Shown here one piece after another: positions 1 to 7,987 of a DNA stretch of 21,254 bases (position 1 is its first letter; the number at the start of each line of letters is the position of its first letter). The notes under the pieces were generated by a model, which was not told where the DNA came from, made no database searches, and saw nothing but the letters and a program-made list of their open reading frames with translations. The stretch is taken from NCBI GenBank assembly GCA_040381935.1, contig JBEIGJ010000021.1:1-21254 (forward strand), given 5' to 3'. Both the position numbers and the translations under genes were made by a program. The stretch is from Casp-actino8 sp040381935 (GTDB lineage Bacteria > Actinomycetota > Acidimicrobiia > Acidimicrobiales > Ilumatobacteraceae).

Positions 1-1603
1 CCAAGCGGACTGCGAGATAGTCGAAGATTTGTATCAGTGTCATACCACCGATGGCATCGGAACTTGGTCGTGATGGGAACTGTATTGTCGGTGTACCTTC
101 TCGCAATTCCTTAGCGCCCGTCAGATAGATGTCACGCCACGGTCCGGACTCAGCTTGATACGCCAATTGTTCAAAGGCATCAGCCTGTAGCCCACGCGCC
201 TGGATATTCGTTGGATCGGCAAAAACTGCGTGACGCAAAACTTGCGCCACCCAGCGATAGTCGCCAGCCTCGAATGACCGCTGAGCCATAGTGATCAGGT
301 TGTCGATACCGCCCATGTATTCGACATACCGCTGCGCCGACTCCACTGGAGGATAGGGATGTAGCGATGATGGGTGGCCGTCATAGAAACCAAAGTGCCG
401 CTGATAAACGGCTCGAACGTTATGGCTGAGAGTGCCGTAGTAGCCATGGCAGGTCCAGTCAGCCCACAGCCCCGGTGGCAAATCAACCTCAGCAGCGATT
501 TCATCGGGGGTGTATCCCAAATTTGCGAGGCGCATTCCCTCGTCATGAATCCAGCGGTAGAGGTCGCGATGATTTCTCAGGTGCATGAGAGCATCGTTCT
601 TGCCCCAATAGGGCCATCCGTGGGAGGCGAAGAGAAATTCAAGGTCGTTGCCGTAAAGCGCTATGGCCTCGTCGAGCGATCGAGTCCATCGCAACGAATC
701 GCGCACCAGTGCTCCTCGCAGGGTGAGCACGTTATGCATGGTTCCAGTGCAGTTTTCAGCAATACAAAGGGCGCGTAACGGCGGAAACCACAGATGCATT
801 TCTGCGGGGGCTTCAGTGTCGGGGGCCAATTGGAATTCCACCTCGAGCCCGTCAATGATCAGGGTTTCACCGGTGGCGCCAATGACGCGTGTCGGTGCAA
901 TCAAAGTAGATGTTCCGAAGGGGACAGCTTTGGAGAGGCCTTGATCAACATGCCCGAGAGGATCTGCGGGGAGCATCATGCCGTACTGCCATGTAGCTCG
1001 TCGTCCCATCGCTGCTTGAGCAACAACGTTTTCTTCAACTGCAGCGTGAAGAAAACCATCGGGTGCGATCACCTGGCATGCGCCCGACTCGATGAGACTG
1101 CGATCTACGACGCCCAAAATGCCCCCGTAGTGATCGATATGGGAATGGGTGTAGGCCACTGCCACTACATCGCGCCTTCCCAGATGCTCATCGACCAGGC
1201 GTTTCGCAGCAGCGGCAGTTTCCTGAGTAGTCAACGGATCGATCACCAGCCAACCGGATGCAGTGGCGACAAAAGAAACAACTGCGGTGTCGTAGCCGCG
1301 TACCTGATACAAACCAGGTGTCACTTCGAAAAGACCGTGAATCGCGTTCAATTGCGCTTGGCGCCAAAGAGAAGGATTCACCGTGGTGGGGGCTTCACCA
1401 TGAATGAAATCCCATTTGGCGGTGTCCCAACTCGTGGGGTTCAGCGCCCCAGGTTTTTCGTTGGCAATGGGACCATGGTGCTGGGCGATGAGGCCTTTCG
1501 AAGCACGTTCTCTATCACCGTTGTCGTCCCAGGGCAGCTTGCCATGGAAATCACGGTTGATCGTTGCGGTATGTTCCGTAGCCACGCGGCGGATGTCGCT
1601 CAT
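1..1603 (-). CDS. Type III alkylsulfatase (SdsA1/BDS1-like MBL-fold), 3' end outside window
   Basis: Predicted zinc-dependent hydrolase cleaving alkyl sulfate esters (SDS-like) to alcohol plus sulfate. The 534 visible residues carry the metallo-beta-lactamase motif THSHIDHYGG (His153, His155, Asp157, His158), the family motif TEAPAEM (264-269), AEN (Glu283), the HNVLTLRGA segment (290-298) and SHGWP with His328. These match the binuclear zinc site of the SdsA1 family. Residues from about 380 on match the alkylsulfatase dimerisation domain. The C-terminal SCP2-like domain typical of the roughly 600-660 residue family would lie beyond the window. No signal peptide is visible, unlike secreted SdsA1, so a cytoplasmic enzyme is inferred. 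The ATG start is the first in frame after the upstream stop, about 58 bp away, with a weak AAGG. It is the last visible gene of an operon with a DUF1214 gene and a DrrAB exporter. The true substrate is unknown; the family also includes broader alkyl/aryl-sulfatases. Confidence 0.9.
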   Translation of the reverse strand, partial: MSDIRRVATEHTATINRDFHGKLPWDDNGDRERASKGLIAQHHGPIANEKPGALNPTSWDTAKWDFIHGEAPTTVNPSLWRQAQLNAIHGLFEVTPGLYQVRGYDTAVVSFVATASGWLVIDPLTTQETAAAAKRLVDEHLGRRDVVAVAYTHSHIDHYGGILGVVDRSLIESGACQVIAPDGFLHAAVEENVVAQAAMGRRATWQYGMMLPADPLGHVDQGLSKAVPFGTSTLIAPTRVIGATGETLIIDGLEVEFQLAPDTEAPAEMHLWFPPLRALCIAENCTGTMHNVLTLRGALVRDSLRWTRSLDEAIALYGNDLEFLFASHGWPYWGKNDALMHLRNHRDLYRWIHDEGMRLANLGYTPDEIAAEVDLPPGLWADWTCHGYYGTLSHNVRAVYQRHFGFYDGHPSSLHPYPPVESAQRYVEYMGGIDNLITMAQRSFEAGDYRWVAQVLRHAVFADPTNIQARGLQADAFEQLAYQAESGPWRDIYLTGAKELREGTPTIQFPSRPSSDAIGGMTLIQIFDYLAVRL

Positions 1604-1661
1604 AGGAAAATCAGCCTTGTCTTTCTCGAGGGTGCAAGTGTTGTGCTCTGCTGAATGATGT

Positions 1662-2717
1662 TCATCGTAGGCCGATCTCCACAAGTTGACAGGTTGGCGG
1701 TGCCGACGGCGTGTGATGCAACCAGCGAAAAAACATTGTGCCGACAGTATGGCCATAGGTTCGTATCCAATTGGGATGGCTGGGGTCAGTATCCGCTAGC
1801 ACCAAGGTGACCGAACCATCGGCATTTCGGGTCATATTTTGGTCGTTGATATTCATGGCACGATCAGGGTGTGACTGAAACCAGCGGTCGCAGACTTGTA
1901 ATCCCCAATAGTGACATCCATCGGCTGGTGTTGGCGGGTTCACGTGAATGTGCAGCCTCTGATCTGCCCGCAACTTCCACCAGCCAAAGGCGTAAGTGAC
2001 GTCGGGATTCGGCACTGCAGCCACTATTTCTTCAGCCGATTGAAGGACCACCTGATTTGGCGAGTGACGCAAATCTGCACCCCAGAGTTGATTAAGTCTG
2101 GCATTCCAGAGAATGGAGTTGGCCATCATCGCCAGACGTCCAGAAACCTCTGCGGTGCTGGGCAATCTCGATGGCAAATGTGATTTCGGTATCGCCCTTT
2201 CGATCAACCAATGTCCACGCTGCTGGGTGTGACGGTTGTGAAAATACTGTCGAATGATGACTCGCGTGGCCTCGGGATGTTCGAATTCGTAGGTGAAGTC
2301 ACCGTGTTCATTGACGAGATGGTCAACGTCAACGTTCATCACTATTGCCTTGGCATCTCCAGAGGCGTCGTTGGCATAGATGCAAATGCCGACGTAGCTC
2401 GAACCACCGCGGTTGCCCGAAATACGGTGACGGACTCCTGGTTGTACGGCCGCGACGTCATAGTCGATGTCGGGACCGCTGGCGCCGAGCCAACGCGATG
2501 TTTCAATTGGTGGTAAGAATTCTGGTTGTTCTGGAGAAAAAGAAAACAAAGAATACTGAGAAGCGGTGGCCACAATGAACTGTAGATACCGATCTCCATC
2601 GGCTTGTTCGCGCTCGTTGAGCGGATCTTCATCGCTCTGAATATGGTTCCAGGCAAAATCGATAGCTTCGCGAACTGTCGTCCATGATCCCGTCGTCATT
2701 GAGACCCCATTGGTCAC
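1662..2717 (-). CDS. DUF1214 domain-containing protein
   Basis: A 351-residue protein with no known reaction. The C-terminal part (about 245-337) resembles DUF1214: an FGWWKLR segment, a long strand-rich stretch, YWGLQVCDRWFQS, then DGSVTLVLADTDPSHPNWI. DUF1214 often follows a DUF1254 domain. Here the first 240 residues do not obviously match DUF1254 and I do not recognise them. No signal peptide or membrane segment is seen, so it is probably cytoplasmic. It starts with GTG 4 bp after the stop of the ABC permease; an in-frame ATG at 2699 with GGGG upstream is an alternative. Its stop lies about 58 bp before the alkylsulfatase. This tight packing suggests co-transcription and perhaps a shared substrate. 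The domain call is fairly secure from sequence memory; any function is unknown. Confidence 0.8.
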   Translation of the reverse strand: MTNGVSMTTGSWTTVREAIDFAWNHIQSDEDPLNEREQADGDRYLQFIVATASQYSLFSFSPEQPEFLPPIETSRWLGASGPDIDYDVAAVQPGVRHRISGNRGGSSYVGICIYANDASGDAKAIVMNVDVDHLVNEHGDFTYEFEHPEATRVIIRQYFHNRHTQQRGHWLIERAIPKSHLPSRLPSTAEVSGRLAMMANSILWNARLNQLWGADLRHSPNQVVLQSAEEIVAAVPNPDVTYAFGWWKLRADQRLHIHVNPPTPADGCHYWGLQVCDRWFQSHPDRAMNINDQNMTRNADGSVTLVLADTDPSHPNWIRTYGHTVGTMFFRWLHHTPSAPPTCQLVEIGLR

Positions 2718-2721
2718 CTAC

Positions 2722-3534
2722 TCAGCGGCCGCCGGTGCGCTGGTAGAGGCGCGTTGCCAGGGGAGCAAAGACGGCGATCAGGCCGATGGTCCAAAGCAAT
2801 GTGTAGAGAACGCTGTTTTGCATGGGCCAGGCAGTTGGCTCTGGTGTTCCCGCGGGAATATTGCCAAAGAGTTCGCGCGTCGCCTGAGTGATTGCCGAGA
2901 TCGGGTTCCACTCAGCGAAGGTTGCAAGCGGGCCCGGTAAGGACTCTGAGGGTACGAAGGTATTGGCGATGAATGTCAAGGGAAAGAGCACTACGAATGA
3001 AGCATTGTTCACGACTTCTGGAGTAGGAACCAATAGCCCGATACAGGCCATCACCCAAGAAAAGGCATAAGCAAAAAAGAGCAGTAGGGCAAAAGCCAGT
3101 ACGGTTTGAGCAATCGAGCCTCGGATGCGCCATCCCACAACCAGCCCGGCCACCGACATGACCATCAGAGATAATGCGTTATAGATGACATCGGAAACTG
3201 TGCGACCGGCCACCACCGCTGAACGAGACATTGGCAAGGAACGAAAGCGGGAGATGAGACCTTTTTGCAGGTCCTCGGCAAGACCTGCACCAGTGAAAGT
3301 CGCACCAAAGACCACCGTTTGAGCAAAGATGCCGGCAATCAGAAATTCGCGATAGTTGCCACCTTCGATATTGATTGAACCACCAAAGACATAAGCAAAG
3401 AGCAAGACGAACATCAGTGGTTGCACCAGAACGAAGGCCATGACATCAGGGACCCGGCGAATTCGGATGACATTTCTTCGAGCAATCACCGCGGTATCGC
3501 GTCCGCTTTGCACTGCAGTTGAAAAGAGACTCAT
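2722..3534 (-). CDS. ABC-2 type transporter permease, DrrB-like
   Basis: Membrane subunit of an ABC exporter, working with the ATPase encoded just upstream. About 270 residues with six hydrophobic stretches: one near the N-terminus (VMAFVLVQPLMFVLLFAY), a pair in the middle, one after PTPEVVNNASF and one near the C-terminus. The segment DLQKGLISRFRSLPMSRSAVV is typical of the DrrB/ABC-2 permease cytoplasmic loop, and WNPISAITQATRELFG is also a family hallmark. The family exports drugs, lipids or glycolipids; the substrate here is unknown. I chose the ATG 13 bp after the ATPase stop. An in-frame TTG at 3573 would add 13 residues and overlap the ATPase gene. The DUF1214 gene follows 4 bp downstream. 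Confidence 0.9.
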   Translation of the reverse strand: MSLFSTAVQSGRDTAVIARRNVIRIRRVPDVMAFVLVQPLMFVLLFAYVFGGSINIEGGNYREFLIAGIFAQTVVFGATFTGAGLAEDLQKGLISRFRSLPMSRSAVVAGRTVSDVIYNALSLMVMSVAGLVVGWRIRGSIAQTVLAFALLLFFAYAFSWVMACIGLLVPTPEVVNNASFVVLFPLTFIANTFVPSESLPGPLATFAEWNPISAITQATRELFGNIPAGTPEPTAWPMQNSVLYTLLWTIGLIAVFAPLATRLYQRTGGR

Positions 3535-3547
3535 GACTTGAACATTC

Positions 3548-4537
3548 TCATTTCGATGATTCTGCTGGGACAATGCTCTCGGAAATGTCGTGCTCTGTCA
3601 GTTTCATGAAGACATCGTCCAGAGTTGGTCGTCGAAGAGCGATATCGATGATTTCAATTCCTCGGGCCTCGAGATCACGGAGCACTTGGCGCAGAGCCTC
3701 TACCCCTTGGTCTACAGGAACCGATAACTCACCAGTGTCATCGTGCACCCGCACGGTGCCGGTACCGGCAACTGCGAGAACACCTCGGGCCGAATCGATA
3801 TCTCGGTTATGGCGAACATGGACGTCGAGATGCTCGCCCCCGACTTGGCGTTTGAGTTCCTCGGCGGTACCGCGGGCGATAGCTCGACCATGATCGATGA
3901 CCACGATGTTGTCAGCCAGTTGATCAGCCTCTTCAAGGTATTGCGTGGTCAGGAGAACGGTAGTTCCACGAGCTACACGTTGGCGAATGGTGTCCCACAG
4001 TTCAGTACGGCTGCGGGGATCCAATCCGGTCGTCGGTTCATCGAGAAAGAGCACCAACGGTTCGCCGATGAGAGCTCCAGCCAAGTCGAGGCGTCGTCGC
4101 ATACCTCCCGAATAGGTCTTGAGTGGACGATCGGCGGCATCTTCGAGTCTGAACTGTTCAAGTAAGTCACCGGTACGCCGTCGCACTTCTGCTCGTCGCA
4201 GTCCGTAAAGATGGCCGATCATGTCCAGGTTTTCGCGCGCTGTGAGATGCTCATCAACTGCGGCGTACTGACCCGACAAACCAATGAGTCGGCGAACCTC
4301 TCGAGCTTGCCGTACAACATCGAGTCCGGCAACTGTGGCGGTCCCCGATGTGGGAGTCAAGAGGGTTGTGAGTATCGATACTGCAGTGGTCTTGCCGGCT
4401 CCGTTCGGGCCGAGCAGACCAAGGACCGATCCACCTTCAACGAAAAGATCCAGGCCATCAAGAGCAATGACCTCACCGAAGCTCTTCACCAAGCCTGAGG
4501 CTCGGACCGACGTATCTGCAGGGAGGTTGCGAGTCAT
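3548..4537 (-). CDS. ABC transporter ATP-binding protein, DrrA-like
   Basis: ATPase that powers the DrrB-like exporter. The 329 residues (DrrA is about 330) show Walker A GPNGAGKTT (43-51), Q-loop Gln90, signature YSGGMRRRLDLAG (142-154), Walker B LVLFLDEP (161-168) and a D-loop. The usual H-loop histidine is glutamine in LLTTQYLEEAD (196-206), which is normal for the DrrA family. The C-terminal region (about 235-329) matches the DrrA tail domain, ending in RRPTLDDVFMKLT. The ATG has no clear Shine-Dalgarno. The 82-bp gap to the permease gene upstream holds a TAGATT box (4584-4589, minus) that could serve as a -10 for a separate transcript. It is the first gene of the tightly packed four-gene set that ends with the alkylsulfatase. 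Confidence 0.93.
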   Translation of the reverse strand: MTRNLPADTSVRASGLVKSFGEVIALDGLDLFVEGGSVLGLLGPNGAGKTTAVSILTTLLTPTSGTATVAGLDVVRQAREVRRLIGLSGQYAAVDEHLTARENLDMIGHLYGLRRAEVRRRTGDLLEQFRLEDAADRPLKTYSGGMRRRLDLAGALIGEPLVLFLDEPTTGLDPRSRTELWDTIRQRVARGTTVLLTTQYLEEADQLADNIVVIDHGRAIARGTAEELKRQVGGEHLDVHVRHNRDIDSARGVLAVAGTGTVRVHDDTGELSVPVDQGVEALRQVLRDLEARGIEIIDIALRRPTLDDVFMKLTEHDISESIVPAESSK

Positions 4538-4619
4538 GTGAAAGTGGTTCAGAGGTATTCGTTATCGACTGGAATCACCATTAAATCTAAGTCGTGGACC
4601 GACGAGATCCTCTGCACCA

Positions 4620-5894
4620 CTATTGCAGTTGCGCGAGGCGAGAGAATTTGGCCACCCGCAAAGCGAGCCCGGTGATCAAAACTGTTGACCCGGTGAGAAC
4701 CGCCCAACCGGGGAGGCAGAGCACCAATCCCACACAGCCGACAAGCCCAATGATGCTCTGGACACGTTGAAACCTGGACAAGGGAAGAGTCAAAGCCGCC
4801 CAATTGGTGATGCCGTAATAGACCAGTACTCCCACACCAGAGACACCGATCGCATGACGAATATCGAAGGTGAGGACAAGCACCATCGCACCCACTGCCA
4901 CGGTGAGTTCGGCGCGCACTGGCTTTGGTTTCTCCGCAGAAAGGTGAGCGAGTGCAGAGGGGAGGTCCCTCCGTCTGGCCATGGCCAAGATCGTGCGGGA
5001 CACTCCGGGGAGGAGATTCAAGAGTCCGCCGAATGCAGCGATGCCAGCACCGATCTGCACTATGGCTCCGAGTGAGTTCCAGGAACTGGACTGCACCACC
5101 AGGCGTAGTGGATCGCTCGATGCGGCTAGATCATCCGGATCGACCGTCGACAGGACAGTTACCGCCACTATTGAGTAGAGGGCAATAACCATCGTCAAGG
5201 CCAGCAAAATAGCCCGGGGGATGGTCCGCTCGGGATTGGTGACCTCCTCGCCAAGTGTGGCGATCCTCGCGTATCCGGCGAAGGCAAAAAAGAGTAATCC
5301 GGCCGATTGGAAAACTCCGTAGGCCAATTCGACCCATGAATTGTCAGCAGTTGAACCACCAGAAAAGGCCAAGCGCCCGATATCAATATTGTCTCCGGTC
5401 CATCCCGAGATGATGACGACAGCCAAAATTGTGACGGTGATCGTCATGAGAATCTTGGTGACGTGGACAGTTCGTTCTATTCCGCCGATGTTCACCGCTG
5501 TGACGAGGACGAGCGCGATCGCTGCTAGTACTCGGTCGTTGTCAGGCCAGAGATATGCTCCAGCAGTGAGAGCCATTGCCGCGCATGAAGCCGTTTTGCC
5601 GATGGTGAATCCCCAGCCGGCGATGAATCCCCGGATTGGCCCCAATCGTTCGAGGGCGTATACGTAGGTACCTCCGGATTCCGGATACAGCGCCGCCAAG
5701 CGGCCAGAAGCCAGTGCATTACAGAGGGCGATGATGCCAGCAATGACGAGACCTAGCAATAACTGTGCACCAGCAGCAGCCGCGGCCTGGGACCAGACGA
5801 CATAGACGCCCGCTCCAATCATCGAGCCGACTCCGATCAGAGTGGCATCGGGCAGTCCCAGCGTTCGCACCAGGCGACGATTGGTGGCATCCAT
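4620..5894 (-). CDS. APC superfamily amino acid/amine permease
   Basis: Secondary transporter of 424 residues with about 12 hydrophobic helices. The TM1 motif GVGSMIGAGVYVV is the glycine-rich unwound substrate-binding segment of APC permeases. The stretch LYPESGGTYVYALERLGPIRGFIAGW and the later FAFAGYARIATLGEEVTNPERTIPRAI are hallmark APC loops. Uptake of an amino acid, polyamine or related amine by proton coupling is inferred from the family; the substrate cannot be read from sequence. It starts with ATG 39 bp after the stop of the LuxR-type regulator, probably in one transcript. A 10-bp direct repeat lies right at its start codon. No clear Shine-Dalgarno. Confidence 0.9.
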   Translation of the reverse strand: MDATNRRLVRTLGLPDATLIGVGSMIGAGVYVVWSQAAAAAGAQLLLGLVIAGIIALCNALASGRLAALYPESGGTYVYALERLGPIRGFIAGWGFTIGKTASCAAMALTAGAYLWPDNDRVLAAIALVLVTAVNIGGIERTVHVTKILMTITVTILAVVIISGWTGDNIDIGRLAFSGGSTADNSWVELAYGVFQSAGLLFFAFAGYARIATLGEEVTNPERTIPRAILLALTMVIALYSIVAVTVLSTVDPDDLAASSDPLRLVVQSSSWNSLGAIVQIGAGIAAFGGLLNLLPGVSRTILAMARRRDLPSALAHLSAEKPKPVRAELTVAVGAMVLVLTFDIRHAIGVSGVGVLVYYGITNWAALTLPLSRFQRVQSIIGLVGCVGLVLCLPGWAVLTGSTVLITGLALRVAKFSRLAQLQ

Positions 5895-5916
5895 CGCTGG
5901 TCAGTGATCGCTGGTC
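5893..5916 (-). repeat. Tandem 10-bp direct repeat at the permease start codon
   Basis: On the coding strand GACCAGCGAT occurs twice, separated by 4 bp (period 14 bp). The second copy runs into the ATG of the APC permease. It could be an operator half-site pair, a translational element or chance. Seen directly; function not known. Confidence 0.5.
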
Positions 5917-5933
5917 GAGGTTTGACCGGCGAC

Positions 5934-7886
5934 TCAAGAAGGCCGGTTGATGAGATTCAGATGGATTGCGCGGCCTACTGCCTCGGCCCGGCCTTTGACC
6001 TGGAGTTTGCGGTAAATCGCAGTTGTGTCATCTCGAATCGTCGAAACGCTGTACGACAACTCGCGCGCGATTTCAGCATTCGTTGCTCCCGATGCCAGCA
6101 GCCGGAGTACATGTGTTTCGCGCTCGTTGAGAACTCCATTTGAAAGAGGATCTACGGTCAATCGCAGTTGACTCTGCAGATCTTCGATTCGTCGAATCGT
6201 CCGCTGGTCGTTCATTGACCGAGCAACGTCTTCGGCTTGATCCAGTAATGCCCCGGCGATTTCGTCACGACCAAGGGCATGATGAATGTCTGCCAGCCAG
6301 ATATTGACCGGGCCATCACACCACCATGAGTTCGAGTCCACTGCGATGTGATCAGTCCACGGAGTGAGTACGGGGACGAGTTCCTCCAAAATGTCGGAAG
6401 TTTTTGTCAGCAGCGCTACGGAGGTGATACGCGTCGCTAGAAGTAAATAGCTCGATTCCTCATCAAGTTGACGCATAGCACGCCGGATATGGCGCTCTGC
6501 GGTCTGAGTATCCCCGGTGCGAGCAAACATATAAGCCACACAACTTCGTCCGATCGGGTTGGCCATACCAGGGAACGAGTCGTCGAAAAGGTAGTTCTGG
6601 ATCTCGTCCAATTTGTCGGCGGCGATGACTTCTTGTGCGATAAAGAGCATGTCGGCCCCGAACCAACCGGGGAGTTTGGCATCCCGTCCTACTGAACCCG
6701 CCATTTGGCGAAAACTGTGGGCGGTGGCAAGGTCGCCGTCAAGATAGGCGGCGCCAGCAGCTAGGCAATATGCCCGCCACTTCAGGCGCGGGTTTCCGTC
6801 GCGCTCAGCAACCCACCGGGCCACTGCCATAGCTTGATCTGCCAGGGGCCGATCTCCAGACTCGATGGCATCGACATTGAGTTGAACTGCGGCTTCCACC
6901 TGATGAGATGCATGCCGAAGTCTTTGGGAAAGATCTAATGCTTCAATGGACACACTGCGCCGTTTTGCTAGATGTGCCGGTGAGCGGTGCGTGGCGCGCC
7001 AGGCCAGCAGTGCCAAGGTTCGCACTTCAGTGGAACAGGTTTGCGAGGCATCGAGTGCTTCGTCAGCCAAACCTTGGGCCACCGCTGGTCTTGTTATCCA
7101 TGCCAACTGATGACCATCGTCCATTGTCAGAGGAATACGCATTTCAATCAGGGCTCGGGCGGCCTGAAGTGAAACGCGATTGTCCGGGTCTTGGTCCATC
7201 TCGGTGGCTCGTTGCAGTAATCGAGCCGCTCGCGGGTCTCCGGCATACCAATCGGTAGGTAAGGCATATTGCACTGCAGCGCGCGCCATGAGGCCGGAAT
7301 CGCCTGCTAGCTCTCCCAGTGAAACGGCACGAGCGAGATGTTGACGTCCCAGACTCACATCCCCGAGCCCGTCGACAGCCAGGGCCAGATCGCAAAGACG
7401 ATGTCCTTGACCCGAGAGGTCCTTTGATGTGTCGAGGTCGGCAGCCAGTTGCAATAACTCGAAGGCCGATCGGTAATCGCCAAGGAGAAGGCTCATTTTG
7501 CCACCGTGGTCAGCCATGGCCACCATCTCATCGGGCTCGACCAAGGATCCAGCGGCCCGAGCATGACCAATGGCATCAAGAAGTGTCTCGGGTCCACCAG
7601 TGAACAAGTGGCGGGCCACCGATGCGTTGATACGTGCCACCGACTCTTTGGGCAAATCAGCGATGAGCTGTAATTTGATGATCTCATCAACTGAGCCGTC
7701 GTGATTGATGAGTCCTGACTGACGAGCGAGATCGATGGCTGCTTCTGCTCGGGCGGGGTGTATCCCTGCGTAGCGAGCAATTGCCGAGGGAGAAACCTCA
7801 CCGGCAACCAGGCCGGTGGCAATCAGCGTGTGCCATTCCGTTTCGCTGGTGAACATGTGGTCATCCGCCGCCTTCACATAGGTCAT
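5934..7886 (-). CDS. LuxR-family transcriptional regulator with wHTH and helical-repeat region, no ATPase
   Basis: A 650-residue predicted DNA-binding regulator. The last 68 residues form a LuxR-type helix-turn-helix: LNERETHVLRLLASGATNAEIARELSYSVSTIRDDTTAIYRKLQV, then RAEAVGRAI. The start (about 15-60) resembles the winged helix that follows the ATPase in MalT/LAL-type STAND regulators (PSAIARYAGIHPARAEAAIDLARQSGLI). The middle is alpha-helical with TPR-like repeats. No Walker A or B motif is present, so the usual NACHT/ATPase module is absent. I chose the ATG giving MTYVKAADD; the frame stays open to a TTG at 7982 but that stretch looks non-domain-like. A short ORF ends in an ATGA overlap with this start. 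It lies 39 bp upstream of the APC permease and may control it and the genes after it. Confidence 0.85.
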   Translation of the reverse strand: MTYVKAADDHMFTSETEWHTLIATGLVAGEVSPSAIARYAGIHPARAEAAIDLARQSGLINHDGSVDEIIKLQLIADLPKESVARINASVARHLFTGGPETLLDAIGHARAAGSLVEPDEMVAMADHGGKMSLLLGDYRSAFELLQLAADLDTSKDLSGQGHRLCDLALAVDGLGDVSLGRQHLARAVSLGELAGDSGLMARAAVQYALPTDWYAGDPRAARLLQRATEMDQDPDNRVSLQAARALIEMRIPLTMDDGHQLAWITRPAVAQGLADEALDASQTCSTEVRTLALLAWRATHRSPAHLAKRRSVSIEALDLSQRLRHASHQVEAAVQLNVDAIESGDRPLADQAMAVARWVAERDGNPRLKWRAYCLAAGAAYLDGDLATAHSFRQMAGSVGRDAKLPGWFGADMLFIAQEVIAADKLDEIQNYLFDDSFPGMANPIGRSCVAYMFARTGDTQTAERHIRRAMRQLDEESSYLLLATRITSVALLTKTSDILEELVPVLTPWTDHIAVDSNSWWCDGPVNIWLADIHHALGRDEIAGALLDQAEDVARSMNDQRTIRRIEDLQSQLRLTVDPLSNGVLNERETHVLRLLASGATNAEIARELSYSVSTIRDDTTAIYRKLQVKGRAEAVGRAIHLNLINRPS

Positions 7887-7987
7887 GGTAGAGCGTCGAT
7901 TGCCGGAGTGTCTTTTCGAGCAAGATCTAGCCGGCCAAGTGCGATAGTCGCTGGGAGTTCTGAAAATTGCCTGATCGGGCAATCCAT
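7883..7987 (-). CDS. Possible 34-residue leader ORF overlapping the LuxR gene start
   Basis: An ATG-initiated 34-codon frame (begins MDCPIRQFSELP, ends PAIDALP) whose TGA overlaps the regulator's ATG as ATGA. This arrangement is typical of translational coupling. There is no recognised domain and no clear Shine-Dalgarno. It could be a leader peptide or a chance frame. Confidence 0.25.
   Translation of the reverse strand: MDCPIRQFSELPATIALGRLDLARKDTPAIDALP

Noticed and set aside
196..206. H-loop glutamine in the DrrA-like ATPase (residues 196-206 of that protein) as a possible inactivating change
   Set aside because: Glutamine at this place is normal in the DrrA family, so it is not a sign of decay.
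794..1654. Plus-strand open frame of 286 codons
   Set aside because: It is antisense to the alkylsulfatase, whose catalytic motifs are clear; the translation shows no domain.
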